Assembly (NCBI RefSeq): GCF_019024285.1
Contig: NZ_WMKZ01000003.1
Span: 124,001-188,000, forward strand
Length of the DNA: 64,000 bases
Reading direction: 5' to 3'
Origin: Alkalihalobacterium elongatum
GTDB lineage: Bacteria > Bacillota > Bacilli > Bacillales > Bacillaceae_F
Below are positions 25,631-35,043 of the stretch, piece after piece. Under the pieces are notes generated by a model. The model did no database searches, was not told the origin of the DNA, and saw only the letters and a list, made by a program, of their open reading frames with translations. The translations under genes and the position numbers were made by a program. Within the stretch, counting starts at the first letter, position 1. Each line of letters starts with the position of its first letter.

Positions 25631-25678
25631 GGTGCCAGGCACCTTTAATCAACTGCATTGGTAAAGGTGCCTGGCACC
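25631..25678. repeat. GGTGCCAGGCACC repeat, inverted pair
   Basis: Two copies of the 13-mer GGTGCCAGGCACC face each other, forming a 17-bp perfect inverted repeat (25631-25647 with 25662-25678, loop 14 nt). Each 13-mer is itself a palindrome around its centre. Further copies lie at 32536-32548, 32579-32590 and 43548-43560, always intergenic. Confidence 0.85.
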
Positions 25679-25834
25679 GCGATAAAATAGTTTTATCGAA
25701 ATTTCAAAAAATACTGTAGCGAATGATTGGATATTTCTTTCGAAACCCGATATATTTATACTATTACCATTTTTTGATCTTACCAATTGACACTTGGAAG
25801 ACACGCAAATATACAGCTTAGGAGGAGGTTTACT

Positions 25835-27595
25835 ATGGATACTTTTAAAAGGTTAAAAGAGTTTTATTGGCCTTATAAGAAATTCTTTATCGGATCGATG
25901 TTATTTTTAATAGTTGTTACTGCAATAACTGTTATTTATCCAATCATATTAAAGGTCACCATTGATGACGTTATTTTGGCAGGTAACTCTACGTATGTTC
26001 CGTACATCGCATTTGGATTTATTTTATTAATGGTCGTAAAAGGGTTCGCGACGTATTACCATCAATTTTTAGGGGACTTATTTGGCGTTCGGGCTGTTTA
26101 TGAACTACGGAATGCACTTTATAAGAAACTGCAATACTTGCCCTTTCGCTATTATGACAATGCAAAAACAGGCGATTTAATGTCTCGGCTCACTGCAGAT
26201 GTGGAGGGCTTCCGTTTCTTCTTATCTTTTGGGTTTGCCCAGCTCTTAAACTTAGTTTTAATCGTTACTTTCAGTTTTAGTATTATGCTATATTTCAGTG
26301 TTCCGTTAGCAATCGTCACCTTGGCTTCCATGCCATTTTTAATTTTAACTGTTTATCGATTTGATAAAAAAGTTCACCCCGCATTTAAACATATTCGAAA
26401 GTCATTTGGACATTTGACGACAAAAGTACAAGAAAACATCAGCGGAATGAACACGGTAAAATCCCTATCACGCGAGGACTTTGAGATTGATAATTTCGTA
26501 GATAAAAATAGTGATTATAAAAATAAATTCATTAATACATCAAATATATGGGCAAAGTATTTTCCAATCATGGAGTTTATCGGGCAATTATGTGTTGTTT
26601 TCCTTCTAGGTTACGGTGGGTGGCTGGTCATCCAAGGGTCATTACAACCAGGTGAGCTCGTCGCTTTTTTCTCATTAGTTTGGTACATCATAGGGCCATT
26701 AATGAATCTTGGCTTTATCATCAATACATTTTCACAATCAAAAGCTTCTGGAGAACGTTTATTAGAAGTACTTAATGAAATCGAGGATATTCGAGATGCG
26801 GAACAACCATTAGAAACCAGCATTCGAGGGCATGTTCAGTTTAAAAATGTTAGTCATCAATATAGTAGTGAAGAGGAACTCGCATTAAAGGATGTTTCAT
26901 TTGACGCACCTCCAGGAAAAGTTATCGGGTTAATTGGAGCTACAGGGTCTGGGAAAACGAGCTTAACTCAACTTATTTCACGGTTTTATGAGCCAAACCA
27001 TGGAGAGATCCTTATCGATGGCCGTGATATTAAACAATACTCGTTAAAAACATTGCGTCACCATATCGGTGTTGTGCTTCAGGAATCATTTTTATTTTCA
27101 TCTTCCATTCGCGATAACATTGCCTATGGAAATCCAGAAGCAACACTAGAGCAAATTACAGAAGCAGCGAAACGAGCACAAGCCCATGATTTTATTATGG
27201 AGCTTCCTGATGGTTATGACACGGTCTTAGGTGAACGGGGAATGGGGTTATCTGGCGGTCAAAAACAACGTATCGCAATTGCCCGTTCGATTCTCATTGA
27301 TCCGAGCATCTTAATTCTTGATGACGCCACAAGTGCCGTTGACATGAAAACAGAAGGAAAGATTCAAACCGCTTTCCGTGAAGTAATGACGGGGAGAACG
27401 ACGTTTATTATTGCACATCGAATTTCTTCTCTTAAACACGCTGATGAAATACTCGTTTTAGAAAATGGAGAAATTATTGAAAGAGGTACACACGAACAAT
27501 TAATCGCAAACGAAATAGGTTCGTACCGTAGAATTTATGATATTCAATTTCAGGACCAACACACGTTTCAACGACAACTGGGGGTGAGCTCATGA
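25835..27595 (+). CDS. Heterodimeric ABC exporter half, degenerate ATPase site (BmrC/YheI-like)
   Basis: 586 aa: six membrane helices (residues 15-300) and a nucleotide-binding domain with Walker A GATGSGKTS near residue 371, signature LSGGQKQR near 475 and Walker B ILILDDATSAVD near 495. The residue after the Walker B Asp is Asp, not the catalytic Glu, while the signature is canonical. That is the pattern of the BmrC-type subunit in heterodimeric multidrug exporters. TTAGGAGGAGG precedes ATG 25835, which I prefer to the upstream ATG at 25787. It overlaps the next gene by ATGA. Confidence 0.9.
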   Translation: MDTFKRLKEFYWPYKKFFIGSMLFLIVVTAITVIYPIILKVTIDDVILAGNSTYVPYIAFGFILLMVVKGFATYYHQFLGDLFGVRAVYELRNALYKKLQYLPFRYYDNAKTGDLMSRLTADVEGFRFFLSFGFAQLLNLVLIVTFSFSIMLYFSVPLAIVTLASMPFLILTVYRFDKKVHPAFKHIRKSFGHLTTKVQENISGMNTVKSLSREDFEIDNFVDKNSDYKNKFINTSNIWAKYFPIMEFIGQLCVVFLLGYGGWLVIQGSLQPGELVAFFSLVWYIIGPLMNLGFIINTFSQSKASGERLLEVLNEIEDIRDAEQPLETSIRGHVQFKNVSHQYSSEEELALKDVSFDAPPGKVIGLIGATGSGKTSLTQLISRFYEPNHGEILIDGRDIKQYSLKTLRHHIGVVLQESFLFSSSIRDNIAYGNPEATLEQITEAAKRAQAHDFIMELPDGYDTVLGERGMGLSGGQKQRIAIARSILIDPSILILDDATSAVDMKTEGKIQTAFREVMTGRTTFIIAHRISSLKHADEILVLENGEIIERGTHEQLIANEIGSYRRIYDIQFQDQHTFQRQLGVSS

Positions 27596-29412
27596 CGGAA
27601 AAATCGCACAGATCAACCAAAAATCATCGTTTCCACTATTCACTCGACTCTGCGATCGAAAAGCCATTTAACTGGCCACAAATGATCCGTTTGTTCAGTT
27701 ATATGAAGCCGTATTCGAAAAACCTTTTACCGCTGGCAATTGCTGCGATGATTATCTCAACGGCCGTTCGACTTACGACTCCTGTGTTAATCGGGGTGTA
27801 CGCATTAAACAATGTTATTTATCAACGGGATATGAATGCGCTCGTTCATGTCGTTGTTTTAATCGCGGGACTTTACATGCTGTCATGGCTTGCCAACACA
27901 CTTCGAATTCGCTGGATGAATAAGCTTGGACAAAATGTCATCTATGATCTACGTCAAAGCTTATTCAAGCATATTCAACGGCTGTCGCATCGATTTTTTG
28001 ACCAAAGATCTGCAGGATCAATTCTCGTTCGTGTCACAAATGACGTCAATTCTCTTCAGGATTTATTTACGAATGGGGTTATTAACTTATTAATGGACGT
28101 CTTATTACTAATCGGGATCTTCGTCATTTTATTTGTATACAGCCCAGAGTTAACACTTGCAATTATGGTTATTTTACCGATTATGTTTATTATCTCAACG
28201 AGCTTACGAAGAAAAATTCGCCGCTCATGGCAAGTCGTACGTGTCAAACAGTCACAAATTAATTCTCATTTAAATGAAAGTATTCAAGGGATTCGTGTCA
28301 CGCAATCGTACACCCAAGAACGCGAAAACATGTCGTTTTTTAATGAAATGAATGAAGATAATTTTAAAGCTTGGCGAAATGCGACGCAGCAAAATGCGAT
28401 GTTCCGTCCATTCGTCGAAATGTCCAATGCAATCGGTACAGCGATTTTAATTTGGTACGGTGTCTTCTTAATTCAATCTGGAAGTATAGATATAGGGACA
28501 TTTGTAATGTTTGCTTTTTTCTTAGGCATGTTCTGGGAGCCTATTTCGAGGCTCGGCCAAGTGTACAATCAGTTACTGATGGGGATGGCTTCTTCTGAAC
28601 GAATCTTTGAGTTTTTAGATGAAAAACCTTCTGTTCCTGAAAAAGATGGCGCACAAGACATCAAGAAAATAAAAGGGCATATTACATTCGAAGATGTTGA
28701 ATTTGCTTATGATGCGAAGCGAAAAGCACTAGACGGAATTAATCTTGAAATGAAACCAGGAGAGACTGTCGCACTCGTTGGTCATACTGGATCAGGGAAA
28801 ACGACGATTGTTAATCTAATTTCCAGGTTTTACGATCCAACGAGTGGTGCCGTCAAAATTGATGGCCAAGATTTGCGCGATTTAACACTTGATAGTATCC
28901 GTCAACAGGTGAGTATCGTTCTACAAGATACGTTCATCTTCTCTGGAACCATTATGGAGAACATACGCTTTGGTCGTCCAGAGGCTACAGATGAAGAAGT
29001 CAAACAGGCTGCGGAAATGGTTGGGGCGAGCTCCTTTATTGAGCAGTTAAAAAATGGATATGAAACAGAAGTCGAAGAACGCGGAAATATCCTTTCGGTA
29101 GGGGAGCGGCAACTGTTATCGTTCGCTCGGGTGTTACTAGCGAACCCGCAAATTTTAATTTTAGATGAAGCGACTGCAAGTATCGATACGGAAACGGAAC
29201 AAAAAATTCAAAATGCTTTACAAACTTTGTTAAAGGGTAGAACTGCAATTATTATTGCTCATCGCCTTTCGACCATTCGTGAAACCGATAACATCATCGT
29301 TTTAGACCACGGCCAAATCGTAGAACAAGGAAACCACGAGGTGCTTATGAACCACCAAGGCCATTACTACAATCTGGTCCGTGCCCAGTTTCAAGCAATG
29401 GAAGCGAGTTAA
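27592..29412 (+). CDS. Heterodimeric ABC exporter half, catalytic (BmrD/YheH-like)
   Basis: 606 aa: an N-terminal cytosolic extension of about 30 residues, six membrane helices (35-320), and a nucleotide-binding domain with Walker A GHTGSGKTT near residue 396, signature LSVGERQ near 500 and Walker B ILILDEATASID near 521. Here the catalytic Glu is present but the signature is degenerate (LSVGE). The two subunits together give one consensus and one degenerate ATP site, as in BmrCD and TM287/288. Likely role: export of drugs or lipophilic compounds. It is translationally coupled to the previous gene. Confidence 0.9.
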   Translation: MTEKSHRSTKNHRFHYSLDSAIEKPFNWPQMIRLFSYMKPYSKNLLPLAIAAMIISTAVRLTTPVLIGVYALNNVIYQRDMNALVHVVVLIAGLYMLSWLANTLRIRWMNKLGQNVIYDLRQSLFKHIQRLSHRFFDQRSAGSILVRVTNDVNSLQDLFTNGVINLLMDVLLLIGIFVILFVYSPELTLAIMVILPIMFIISTSLRRKIRRSWQVVRVKQSQINSHLNESIQGIRVTQSYTQERENMSFFNEMNEDNFKAWRNATQQNAMFRPFVEMSNAIGTAILIWYGVFLIQSGSIDIGTFVMFAFFLGMFWEPISRLGQVYNQLLMGMASSERIFEFLDEKPSVPEKDGAQDIKKIKGHITFEDVEFAYDAKRKALDGINLEMKPGETVALVGHTGSGKTTIVNLISRFYDPTSGAVKIDGQDLRDLTLDSIRQQVSIVLQDTFIFSGTIMENIRFGRPEATDEEVKQAAEMVGASSFIEQLKNGYETEVEERGNILSVGERQLLSFARVLLANPQILILDEATASIDTETEQKIQNALQTLLKGRTAIIIAHRLSTIRETDNIIVLDHGQIVEQGNHEVLMNHQGHYYNLVRAQFQAMEAS

Positions 29413-29443
29413 CTAAGAATATATTGCAATAGTCCATATAACC

Positions 29444-29488
29444 GCACCCTCACTAGGTGACAACGTCTACCTGTGTGGGTGCTTTTTT
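29444..29488 (+). terminator. Intrinsic terminator of the ABC operon
   Basis: GCACCC-CAC-AGGT pairs with ACCT-GTG-GGGTGC (29444-29482) with small bulges, then six T. Confidence 0.85.
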
Positions 29489-30047
29489 ACGTCGAAAAAC
29501 ACCGATAAAAGTAGTCATTTCCTCTTGTACCTTGTCATTTCATGCGCTTCCTGGGGAAATATTACGTTCATTTCCTTATTTTTCACTTAAACTCAGTTAA
29601 TGTTGAGTACTGATTTTGGGCTGTAACGATTTTCAACAATATACTATACACCGCCATTATTAAAATAGGCTCTTTTCTTAAGGATTGTTGCTCTTCTTTT
29701 GGACCAAAAGCAACAAAAGTATACGAAAACAGCTTTAAAAAAGAAAGCTAGTTTATTTAAAAAAGCTGAATTCGTATGTCAAATCACTATTAATCTCAAT
29801 AAATCGTACAATTAACACAAAAATTTAAATAAACGTTTAATTAAATCTTTGAATAAAATGGCTGGTGGTGCTGGGAGCGCACTATTGTTAATTGTTCATT
29901 TTTCACCTGTTATTTTTTGGATATATAAATGTTGTTTTTTAGTTAATGGTGTAAGGAATTGATTTTACATACGTCCCGATTAGGTGTAACGCCTAGCTGA
30001 AAAATTCATATAATGCCTACAAGGATTATAAAAAAGGGTGTTTGTCT
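29489..30047. other. Non-coding spacer before gerP
   Basis: 560 bp, AT-rich, with no open frame having a ribosome site. Only the putative sporulation promoter at its right end was recognised. The remainder shows no repeat or hairpin worth naming. Confidence 0.6.
29988..30015 (+). promoter_or_regulatory. Possible sigma-K promoter of gerP
   Basis: AC near 29989, then about 16 bp, then CATATAATG (30007-30015) resemble the sigma-K pattern AC-N16/17-CATANNNTA. gerP operons are expressed in the mother cell late in sporulation in Bacillus, under sigma-K. The match is loose. Confidence 0.35.
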
Positions 30048-30269
30048 ATGCCAGCGATAGTAGGAGCTATAAAAGTTAATAGCATATCAAGTAGTGGTGT
30101 TTTTCATATTGGAGATGTCTTTAATATCTCACCAAAAAGTCAAGCCAAAACGTTTGCAGGTGCTGGATCGTTTATGACAGGAGACGGCATTCAAGTGAGA
30201 AATGACTATAATACAACCCAAGTATATGATGCCGATTTAGTGGATCAGCCAATAGCAGGAAATATTTAA
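30048..30269 (+). CDS. gerPA: Spore germination protein GerPA
   Basis: 73 aa. The family signature MPAIVG, then [20 protein letters not shown] near residue 24, and the ending VDQPIAGN are typical of GerPA/GerPF. GerP proteins of the spore coat/outer cortex let germinants reach their receptors. ATG 30048 is chosen over an upstream TTG because MPAIVG is the conserved N-terminus and AAAGGGTG is correctly spaced. It is the first of six gerP genes in the canonical order. Confidence 0.93.
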   Translation: MPAIVGAIKVNSISSSGVFHIGDVFNISPKSQAKTFAGAGSFMTGDGIQVRNDYNTTQVYDADLVDQPIAGNI

Positions 30270-30284
30270 TTAGGGGCGGTTGGT

Positions 30285-30494
30285 ATGAATTTTTTTATAA
30301 ACCAAAACATTGTTATTCATAACTTAAGAGTCGAGGGTATTACAAACTCTTCTGTTTTACAGATCGGAAGTGCAGGGATGATTAAAGGAATTTCTAATCT
30401 ATACAATACAGCTGGATTTGTTGAACCTGCTCCTGAACTAGACCGTCCTCCTACTACTTTACCTTTGGTCCCCCTGGCACCTCCAACCGCATAA
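30285..30494 (+). CDS. gerPB: Spore germination protein GerPB
   Basis: 69 aa. NFFINQNIVIHNLRVEGITN at the start and SSVLQIGSAGMIKGISNLYNT in the middle follow the GerPB family. The C-terminus is a Pro-rich tail (ELDRPPTTLPLVPLAPP). It lies 15 bp after gerPA and shares its transcript and coat role. Confidence 0.92.
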   Translation: MNFFINQNIVIHNLRVEGITNSSVLQIGSAGMIKGISNLYNTAGFVEPAPELDRPPTTLPLVPLAPPTA

Positions 30495-30531
30495 AAGGTA
30501 AATTGAAATCTTGTAAAGAGGTGGGGAGACG

Positions 30532-31146
30532 ATGTATAACAACTGGAATTATGGGGCGTACTTTGAAAAAATGAACGGATATTTACAAGCACAAAATCAA
30601 AAAATTCTTCAGTTAGAGCAACAACTTTTGCAGATGCGTGAAGAGTTATCTCAATTAAAACAAGGTCCACCAGGGAGCCATATTGACAGAATCGAATATA
30701 AATTTGATCAACTAAAAATTGAACGTCTCGAAGGAACGTTAAATATCGGCCTTACTCCTAATGGAGGAACATCACCAATTGAAGATTTTAATATTAATCA
30801 AAATGAATTGAATGTCCCAATATTTTCTCATATGCATCCAGAGTGTGTTCAAGCGATAAAGCATCAAATCTATCATTTTTTAGATCACGAATGTCATCCG
30901 TTAATTCAATCCCTTGAACAAAAACATAATTATCAATTGGATCCAAATTACCGTAATTTTATTATTGGTGATGTAAAAAAACAAATCGATCAACGGATCA
31001 ACCACTATTTAAGTCAAGTACAAGGTGACCAATATGATGTAAAACAGGTCGAACAAATGACAGTCAATAAGGTAAAGGAAGACATCGGGAATACTTTTGA
31101 TGCCTTCATAAAACATTTACCAAGAGAGGAGAATCCACCAACATGA
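30532..31146 (+). CDS. gerPC: Spore germination protein GerPC
   Basis: 204 aa. The N-terminal coiled coil (residues 12-45, LQAQNQKILQLEQQLLQMRE) is followed by the GerPC core with the conserved LEGTLNIGLTPNG near residue 67. GAGGTGGGGAG precedes the ATG. The stop overlaps the gerPD start region (ATG 31143). Confidence 0.92.
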   Translation: MYNNWNYGAYFEKMNGYLQAQNQKILQLEQQLLQMREELSQLKQGPPGSHIDRIEYKFDQLKIERLEGTLNIGLTPNGGTSPIEDFNINQNELNVPIFSHMHPECVQAIKHQIYHFLDHECHPLIQSLEQKHNYQLDPNYRNFIIGDVKKQIDQRINHYLSQVQGDQYDVKQVEQMTVNKVKEDIGNTFDAFIKHLPREENPPT

Positions 31147-31322
31147 ATTTTAACGTTGTAAATCGAAACCTGTCTGTAGGTGCCATCCGAGTTGTCGGGG
31201 TTGCTAGTTCCTCTATTTTTCTTGTAGGGGATACAAATACGGTTTGCTTGTCTTCTTATTTTGATACGCCGCCTGAGTCTTTAATCGTCAGTCCATTTGT
31301 ACCTTTAGCTCCTGAACAATAA
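31143..31322 (+). CDS. gerPD: Spore germination protein GerPD
   Basis: 59 aa. LSVGAIRVVGVASSSIFLVG near residue 10 and DTNTVCLSSYFDTPPESL are the conserved GerPD core; the end VPLAPEQ is typical. It overlaps the last codons of gerPC by 4 bp (ATGA), as in other gerP operons. Confidence 0.9.
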   Translation: MNFNVVNRNLSVGAIRVVGVASSSIFLVGDTNTVCLSSYFDTPPESLIVSPFVPLAPEQ

Positions 31323-31370
31323 ATTGAGAAGTTGGTAATCTATTAGTTGATAGATCGAAGAGGTGGAGCC

Positions 31371-31742
31371 ATGCAAAATCGTATTTCACACGTAAATACT
31401 ATAAATGTAAATGACGTCTCTTTAAGTAGCACGTTCCAAGTTGGTGACAGTTATCATATTAACCAGTGGTCAAGGGCGCTTGCTGTACAACGGCAAATTC
31501 CATTTTTTTATGGAAATGAAGGGAATTTTGATGCCTTTCCAATGTTTCATATTAAAAACCCGATGCCCGTAATTACTGAACCGATTACGATAACAAGAAC
31601 GAATGAAAATCCATTTATCCATGTGGACCATATAAGAGTGATAGCTGTTGGTTCTTCTTCTAGTCTTCATATCGGTTCAAACTCAATCATTAATGCCGAA
31701 ACGCGAATCAAACATATTCGGCAGTTTGTAGAAAACCCTTAA
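31371..31742 (+). CDS. gerPE: Spore germination protein GerPE
   Basis: 123 aa. The pattern HVNTINVNDVSLSSTFQVGD near residue 7 and the closing VIAVGSSSSLHIGSNS fit GerPE. The start is ATG 31371, 3 nt after the GAGGTGGAG ribosome-site block (31360-31368); the upstream TTG at 31347 has no ribosome site. Same operon and role as the other gerP products. Confidence 0.9.
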   Translation: MQNRISHVNTINVNDVSLSSTFQVGDSYHINQWSRALAVQRQIPFFYGNEGNFDAFPMFHIKNPMPVITEPITITRTNENPFIHVDHIRVIAVGSSSSLHIGSNSIINAETRIKHIRQFVENP

Positions 31743-31808
31743 CAATTGCGTAACGATAAACAAATTGCAACATAAACTAAAAGTATCTTGATATAAAGGG
31801 TGTTTTAT

Positions 31809-32027
31809 ATGCCAGCCATCGTATTTGGTCCATTTAAAATTAATGCTAATGACGGAAATATAAGTTTTGGAGATGTGTTGAACATGTCTCCAAAATCAGC
31901 TAGTAAATCTGTGACGGGGTCTGGAAGTGCGCACACGGGTGATTTTATGATTACGAATAATGGTATTAATATTAACAATGCTTTTGACCCGGATGCGGTC
32001 GACCAAAATGTTTCCGCAAACCAATAA
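31809..32027 (+). CDS. gerPF: Spore germination protein GerPF
   Basis: 72 aa. MPAIVFGPFKINANDGNISF, then GDVLNMSPKSASKSVTGSGS and the ending DAVDQNVSANQ are characteristic of GerPF, a paralogue of GerPA. ATG 31809 is preferred to GTG 31800, which lies in the AAAGGGTG ribosome site. Confidence 0.92.
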   Translation: MPAIVFGPFKINANDGNISFGDVLNMSPKSASKSVTGSGSAHTGDFMITNNGININNAFDPDAVDQNVSANQ

Positions 32028-32065
32028 TTTGCGGTAGGTAATTTTAATGTGAAAGGAACATTAAA

Positions 32066-32518
32066 GTGAACAATTTTGATCCATTTCAACATGTGAAACA
32101 ATTTCAACATTACTTTGATCACTTTTTTAGAGAAGACTTTTGGGATAAGTTTCAAAATTTACCGAACAACTCTACGAACCAACTAAAAGTGAATCTTTAT
32201 GAGTCAGGTTATGAGCTAGTATGTGCGATCATCCTGCCAGGGTTAAAATCGAAAGACGATATTTCCATCTACATTGATGAAAACCTGATTGAAGTGGAAG
32301 GTCAGATGAACTTCAATTTGAATGGTTATCGAACCCTTCAAGAAGAAGCCAATCCAGGAAACTTTAAGCGATCTATAGACCTGCCTTACCCAATTCGCAG
32401 AGACCGCATCGAAACGGTTTATCGCAAAGGAGTCCTGTATATTCATTGCCACCGCTTATTAACCCAAAACGATCGCAAAGCAATACCTATTCAGACAATA
32501 GAAGACGAGGAAAACTGA
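32066..32518 (+). CDS. Hsp20/alpha-crystallin-like protein
   Basis: 150 aa with a GTG start after GAAAGGAA. Residues 45-140 fit an alpha-crystallin domain (VNLYESGYELVCAIILPGL, then DISIYIDENLIEVEGQ and RKGVLYIHCHR). The C-terminal IPIQ may stand in for the I-x-I oligomerisation motif. The N-terminus is rich in Phe, His and Gln. It follows gerPF by 38 bp and probably belongs to the same sporulation transcript, so it may be a spore-coat small heat-shock protein. Confidence 0.8.
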   Translation: MNNFDPFQHVKQFQHYFDHFFREDFWDKFQNLPNNSTNQLKVNLYESGYELVCAIILPGLKSKDDISIYIDENLIEVEGQMNFNLNGYRTLQEEANPGNFKRSIDLPYPIRRDRIETVYRKGVLYIHCHRLLTQNDRKAIPIQTIEDEEN

Positions 32519-32527
32519 ATGTAGTGA

Positions 32528-32590
32528 ATATTGAAGGTGCCTGGCACCTTCAATATATTAACGCATTAATTCGTTGATGGTGCCTGGCAC
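32528..32590. repeat. GGTGCCTGGCACC repeats, two copies
   Basis: Copy one is extended to 14-bp arms around a single T (32528-32541 and 32543-32556). Copy two, GGTGCCTGGCAC, is at 32579-32590 and imperfect at its end. They stand between the Hsp20-like gene and the glycine-zipper gene. Confidence 0.8.
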
Positions 32591-32691
32591 TCCAGAGACC
32601 ATTTTTTTGTATTGTAGAAACATTTCTCTTCCTCCTATAATAGAAGGGGCTTACAATTTGAATTCCATTTGCTGAAAGAGGTCATATCTGA

Positions 32692-33792
32692 ATGAATTAT
32701 CAACCTACGATCCAAGAGCTGGATGCTTTTAATATTGATATTTATGGACTCGCAATAATTATTAAACTTGTAGAAAAGCGGATTGAAACGGACCTATCCA
32801 TCGTTCGTGAAAAGATTACATTAGAGCAACAAAAAAAAATAATACCTAAAACGAATGGTAGAGTGGCGAACGTTCTAAAAGGGTCCTACGATAACCTTAA
32901 ACATACATACGACAACTGGCGTGCAGAGGCGTTAAGAAAAGAACTAACAGATAAAAAACAATGGCTAACACTTTGGTCCGAACAAGCATGGGTGGCTTTA
33001 AGTCACAATCCTGGCTTGAGAAACTTAACGATTGAAGAATTGAAAACTAGGTTTCTACTAAAAAAGGAAAATGAATATAAAATGTACTTGCTGTTACAAG
33101 AAGCTATATTGACCCCTGTCTACGCTGAACTAGAAGGATTTCCAAAAGGCTTATCCGAGCGTGATATGAATAAAGGAATTGCAGTCATTACGACACAATG
33201 TGGCTTCCCTGGGGAAGTGGGCAAGAACATCATTAAGAATACTGGAAACTTCTTAAAAGAAGTAAATAATTACTGGGGGCGCGTCATCAAGTGGTCAATA
33301 GCTGGTACTGGTGCTGCTATCTTAACAGCAGGCTTAGCCGCGCCAGCAATAGCTGCAGCCATTGGGGGCACGATGGGGCTTGCAGGAGCAGCAGCAACAT
33401 CTGCTGGCCTTGCTGCCATAGGTGGTGGTGCTATAGCAGCAGGAGGTCTGGGAATGGCAGGAGGCATGCAGATCTTAATCGGTGGCGGTGCGTTGCTTGG
33501 AGCTGTAGGTGGAGGAAGCATTGCAAATTTTATTGGGAAATTACCTAAAGATGCAATAGCGGTTTCTATGGTCAAAATTATTAACTATATAACATATTTA
33601 AGGACTTACTATAGTAAAAATGACTTTTATGCTAATCATATTTCCCAGAGTGTAATTAAATCTTTTCTCATGTTTAAGCATGAAGCTGAAACTGAATTTT
33701 TGTTAAAAGCGGATATATTAGCTGATACTGAAAGCACTCGCAAAGCCTTAGATATTATGACCATTACATTAAAAAAACTTGGTGACGTTTAA
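32692..33792 (+). CDS. Unrecognised protein with Ala/Gly-zipper membrane segments
   Basis: 366 aa. Residues 1-195 are charged and helical. Residues 198-285 form a long Ala/Gly-rich hydrophobic block full of G-x3-G spacing (GTGAAILTAGLAAPAIAAAI, then GGTMGLAGAA, GGGAIAAGG, IGGGALLGAVGGGS), long enough for three or four membrane passes. Residues 286-366 are again helical and soluble. Such glycine zippers occur in membrane-tethering and pore-forming proteins, but I do not recognise the family. It stands alone, with the repeat cluster upstream and an SDR gene 170 bp downstream. Confidence 0.6.
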   Translation: MNYQPTIQELDAFNIDIYGLAIIIKLVEKRIETDLSIVREKITLEQQKKIIPKTNGRVANVLKGSYDNLKHTYDNWRAEALRKELTDKKQWLTLWSEQAWVALSHNPGLRNLTIEELKTRFLLKKENEYKMYLLLQEAILTPVYAELEGFPKGLSERDMNKGIAVITTQCGFPGEVGKNIIKNTGNFLKEVNNYWGRVIKWSIAGTGAAILTAGLAAPAIAAAIGGTMGLAGAAATSAGLAAIGGGAIAAGGLGMAGGMQILIGGGALLGAVGGGSIANFIGKLPKDAIAVSMVKIINYITYLRTYYSKNDFYANHISQSVIKSFLMFKHEAETEFLLKADILADTESTRKALDIMTITLKKLGDV

Positions 33793-33962
33793 CAATAAAT
33801 GCATATGTCGAACAAAATGCTGTTAATATTAAATCTTTTAAATTATTTCACTAAAATGTTCCGAATATATCACCAACTATTCACAATTTAAAAATGAGTA
33901 TATTCATAGATATGGTAATCTTAAATTGTAACAAGCTACAACAATTGTAAAGGGTGAATAAG

Positions 33963-34733
33963 ATGAAATTTGCTGAGAAGATTGTAGTCATTACAGGTGC
34001 TGCGGCAGGAATTGGGAAGGAAACCGTTAAAGCATTTGCAAATGAAGGAGCTAACGTTGTGTTAGTTGATTTACATGAAGAAGCCCTTCAAGCAACCGCA
34101 AAAGAGTTGCAACTGAAAGAAGGTCAATATTTACTCGTTCAAGCCGATGTTAGTCAAGAAGCACAAGTTCAACGATATGTAGCGCTCGCAAAAGAGCAGT
34201 TTGGAAGAATCGATGTATTTTTTAATAATGCTGGGGTCGAAGGTGTTGTTCAACCGATCACCAATTACCCTTCAGAATCATTAGATTTAGTAATTGATGT
34301 AAATATAAAAGGAGTTTTTTATGGTCTGAAGCATGTATTAAGAGTCATGCAAGAACAAAAGAGCGGTTCAATTATTAATATGTCTTCGATCGCTGGTTTA
34401 AAGGGTAGCCCAAATGTAAGTGCATATATTGCCTCAAAGCATGCCGTCGTTGGATTAACTAAAGCGACAGCAATTGAGGCAGCAGCATTTGGTGTTCGAG
34501 TAAACGCAGTAAACCCTTCACCTGTCAATACTCGAATGATGCGTTCCCTAGAAGCAGGTTTCGCACCAGAGCATGCAGAACAAGTTAAAGAACAGTTAAC
34601 TGCAACAATACCTTTAGGACGTTATGGTGAGTCAGATGATGTAGCTAACGCCGTGTTATATTTAGCTTCCGAACAAGCCAACTTTATTACGGGCGTCATC
34701 TTCCCAATTGATGGCGGTTTATCAGCAACTTAA
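33963..34733 (+). CDS. SDR family oxidoreductase
   Basis: 256 aa classical SDR. TGAAAGIG near residue 12, NNAG near 86, catalytic SSI around 139 and Tyr/Lys in YIASK near residue 152, ending in the common IDGG. ATG 33963 is used because AAAGGG (33949-33954) overlaps the alternative GTG. It resembles the glucose-1-dehydrogenase/FabG-like group that uses NAD(P); the substrate is open. Confidence 0.9.
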   Translation: MKFAEKIVVITGAAAGIGKETVKAFANEGANVVLVDLHEEALQATAKELQLKEGQYLLVQADVSQEAQVQRYVALAKEQFGRIDVFFNNAGVEGVVQPITNYPSESLDLVIDVNIKGVFYGLKHVLRVMQEQKSGSIINMSSIAGLKGSPNVSAYIASKHAVVGLTKATAIEAAAFGVRVNAVNPSPVNTRMMRSLEAGFAPEHAEQVKEQLTATIPLGRYGESDDVANAVLYLASEQANFITGVIFPIDGGLSAT

Positions 34734-34739
34734 CATACG

Positions 34740-34812
34740 AATGAGGCAGGGAGAAAGCAACCTTCATCACCCTTAGAATTGGGTGCTGTCGGACGAGCCC
34801 CTGTCTCTTTTT
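34740..34812 (+). terminator. Branched intrinsic terminator
   Basis: Outer arms GAGGCAGGGAG and CCCCTGTCTC enclose a second hairpin CACCC...GGGTG, followed by six T. Confidence 0.7.
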
Positions 34813-35043
34813 TATTGGCTTTTCTAAAATTGTTGCTTTTGTCCTAATTTTTTCAACCTTTCCGTTACCCAAGGCGTGTGAAATTTACATTTTAAACATT
34901 GGAAGCATAATCAATATTCATCAATATAAACACATATTTAACATGCAGGAAACTCATATAAAATATTTAGTCTCACTAACAAGAAAAAAATGGTATACTT
35001 AGGTTATAAATAAACTGAAATTTCTGAAATAGGGGGATGAGTA

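Noticed and set aside
33270-33575. Open frames opposite and overlapping the Gly/Ala-rich block
   Set aside because: Arise from GC-rich Ala/Gly codons read in other frames; low-complexity Pro/Ala composition and no start signals.
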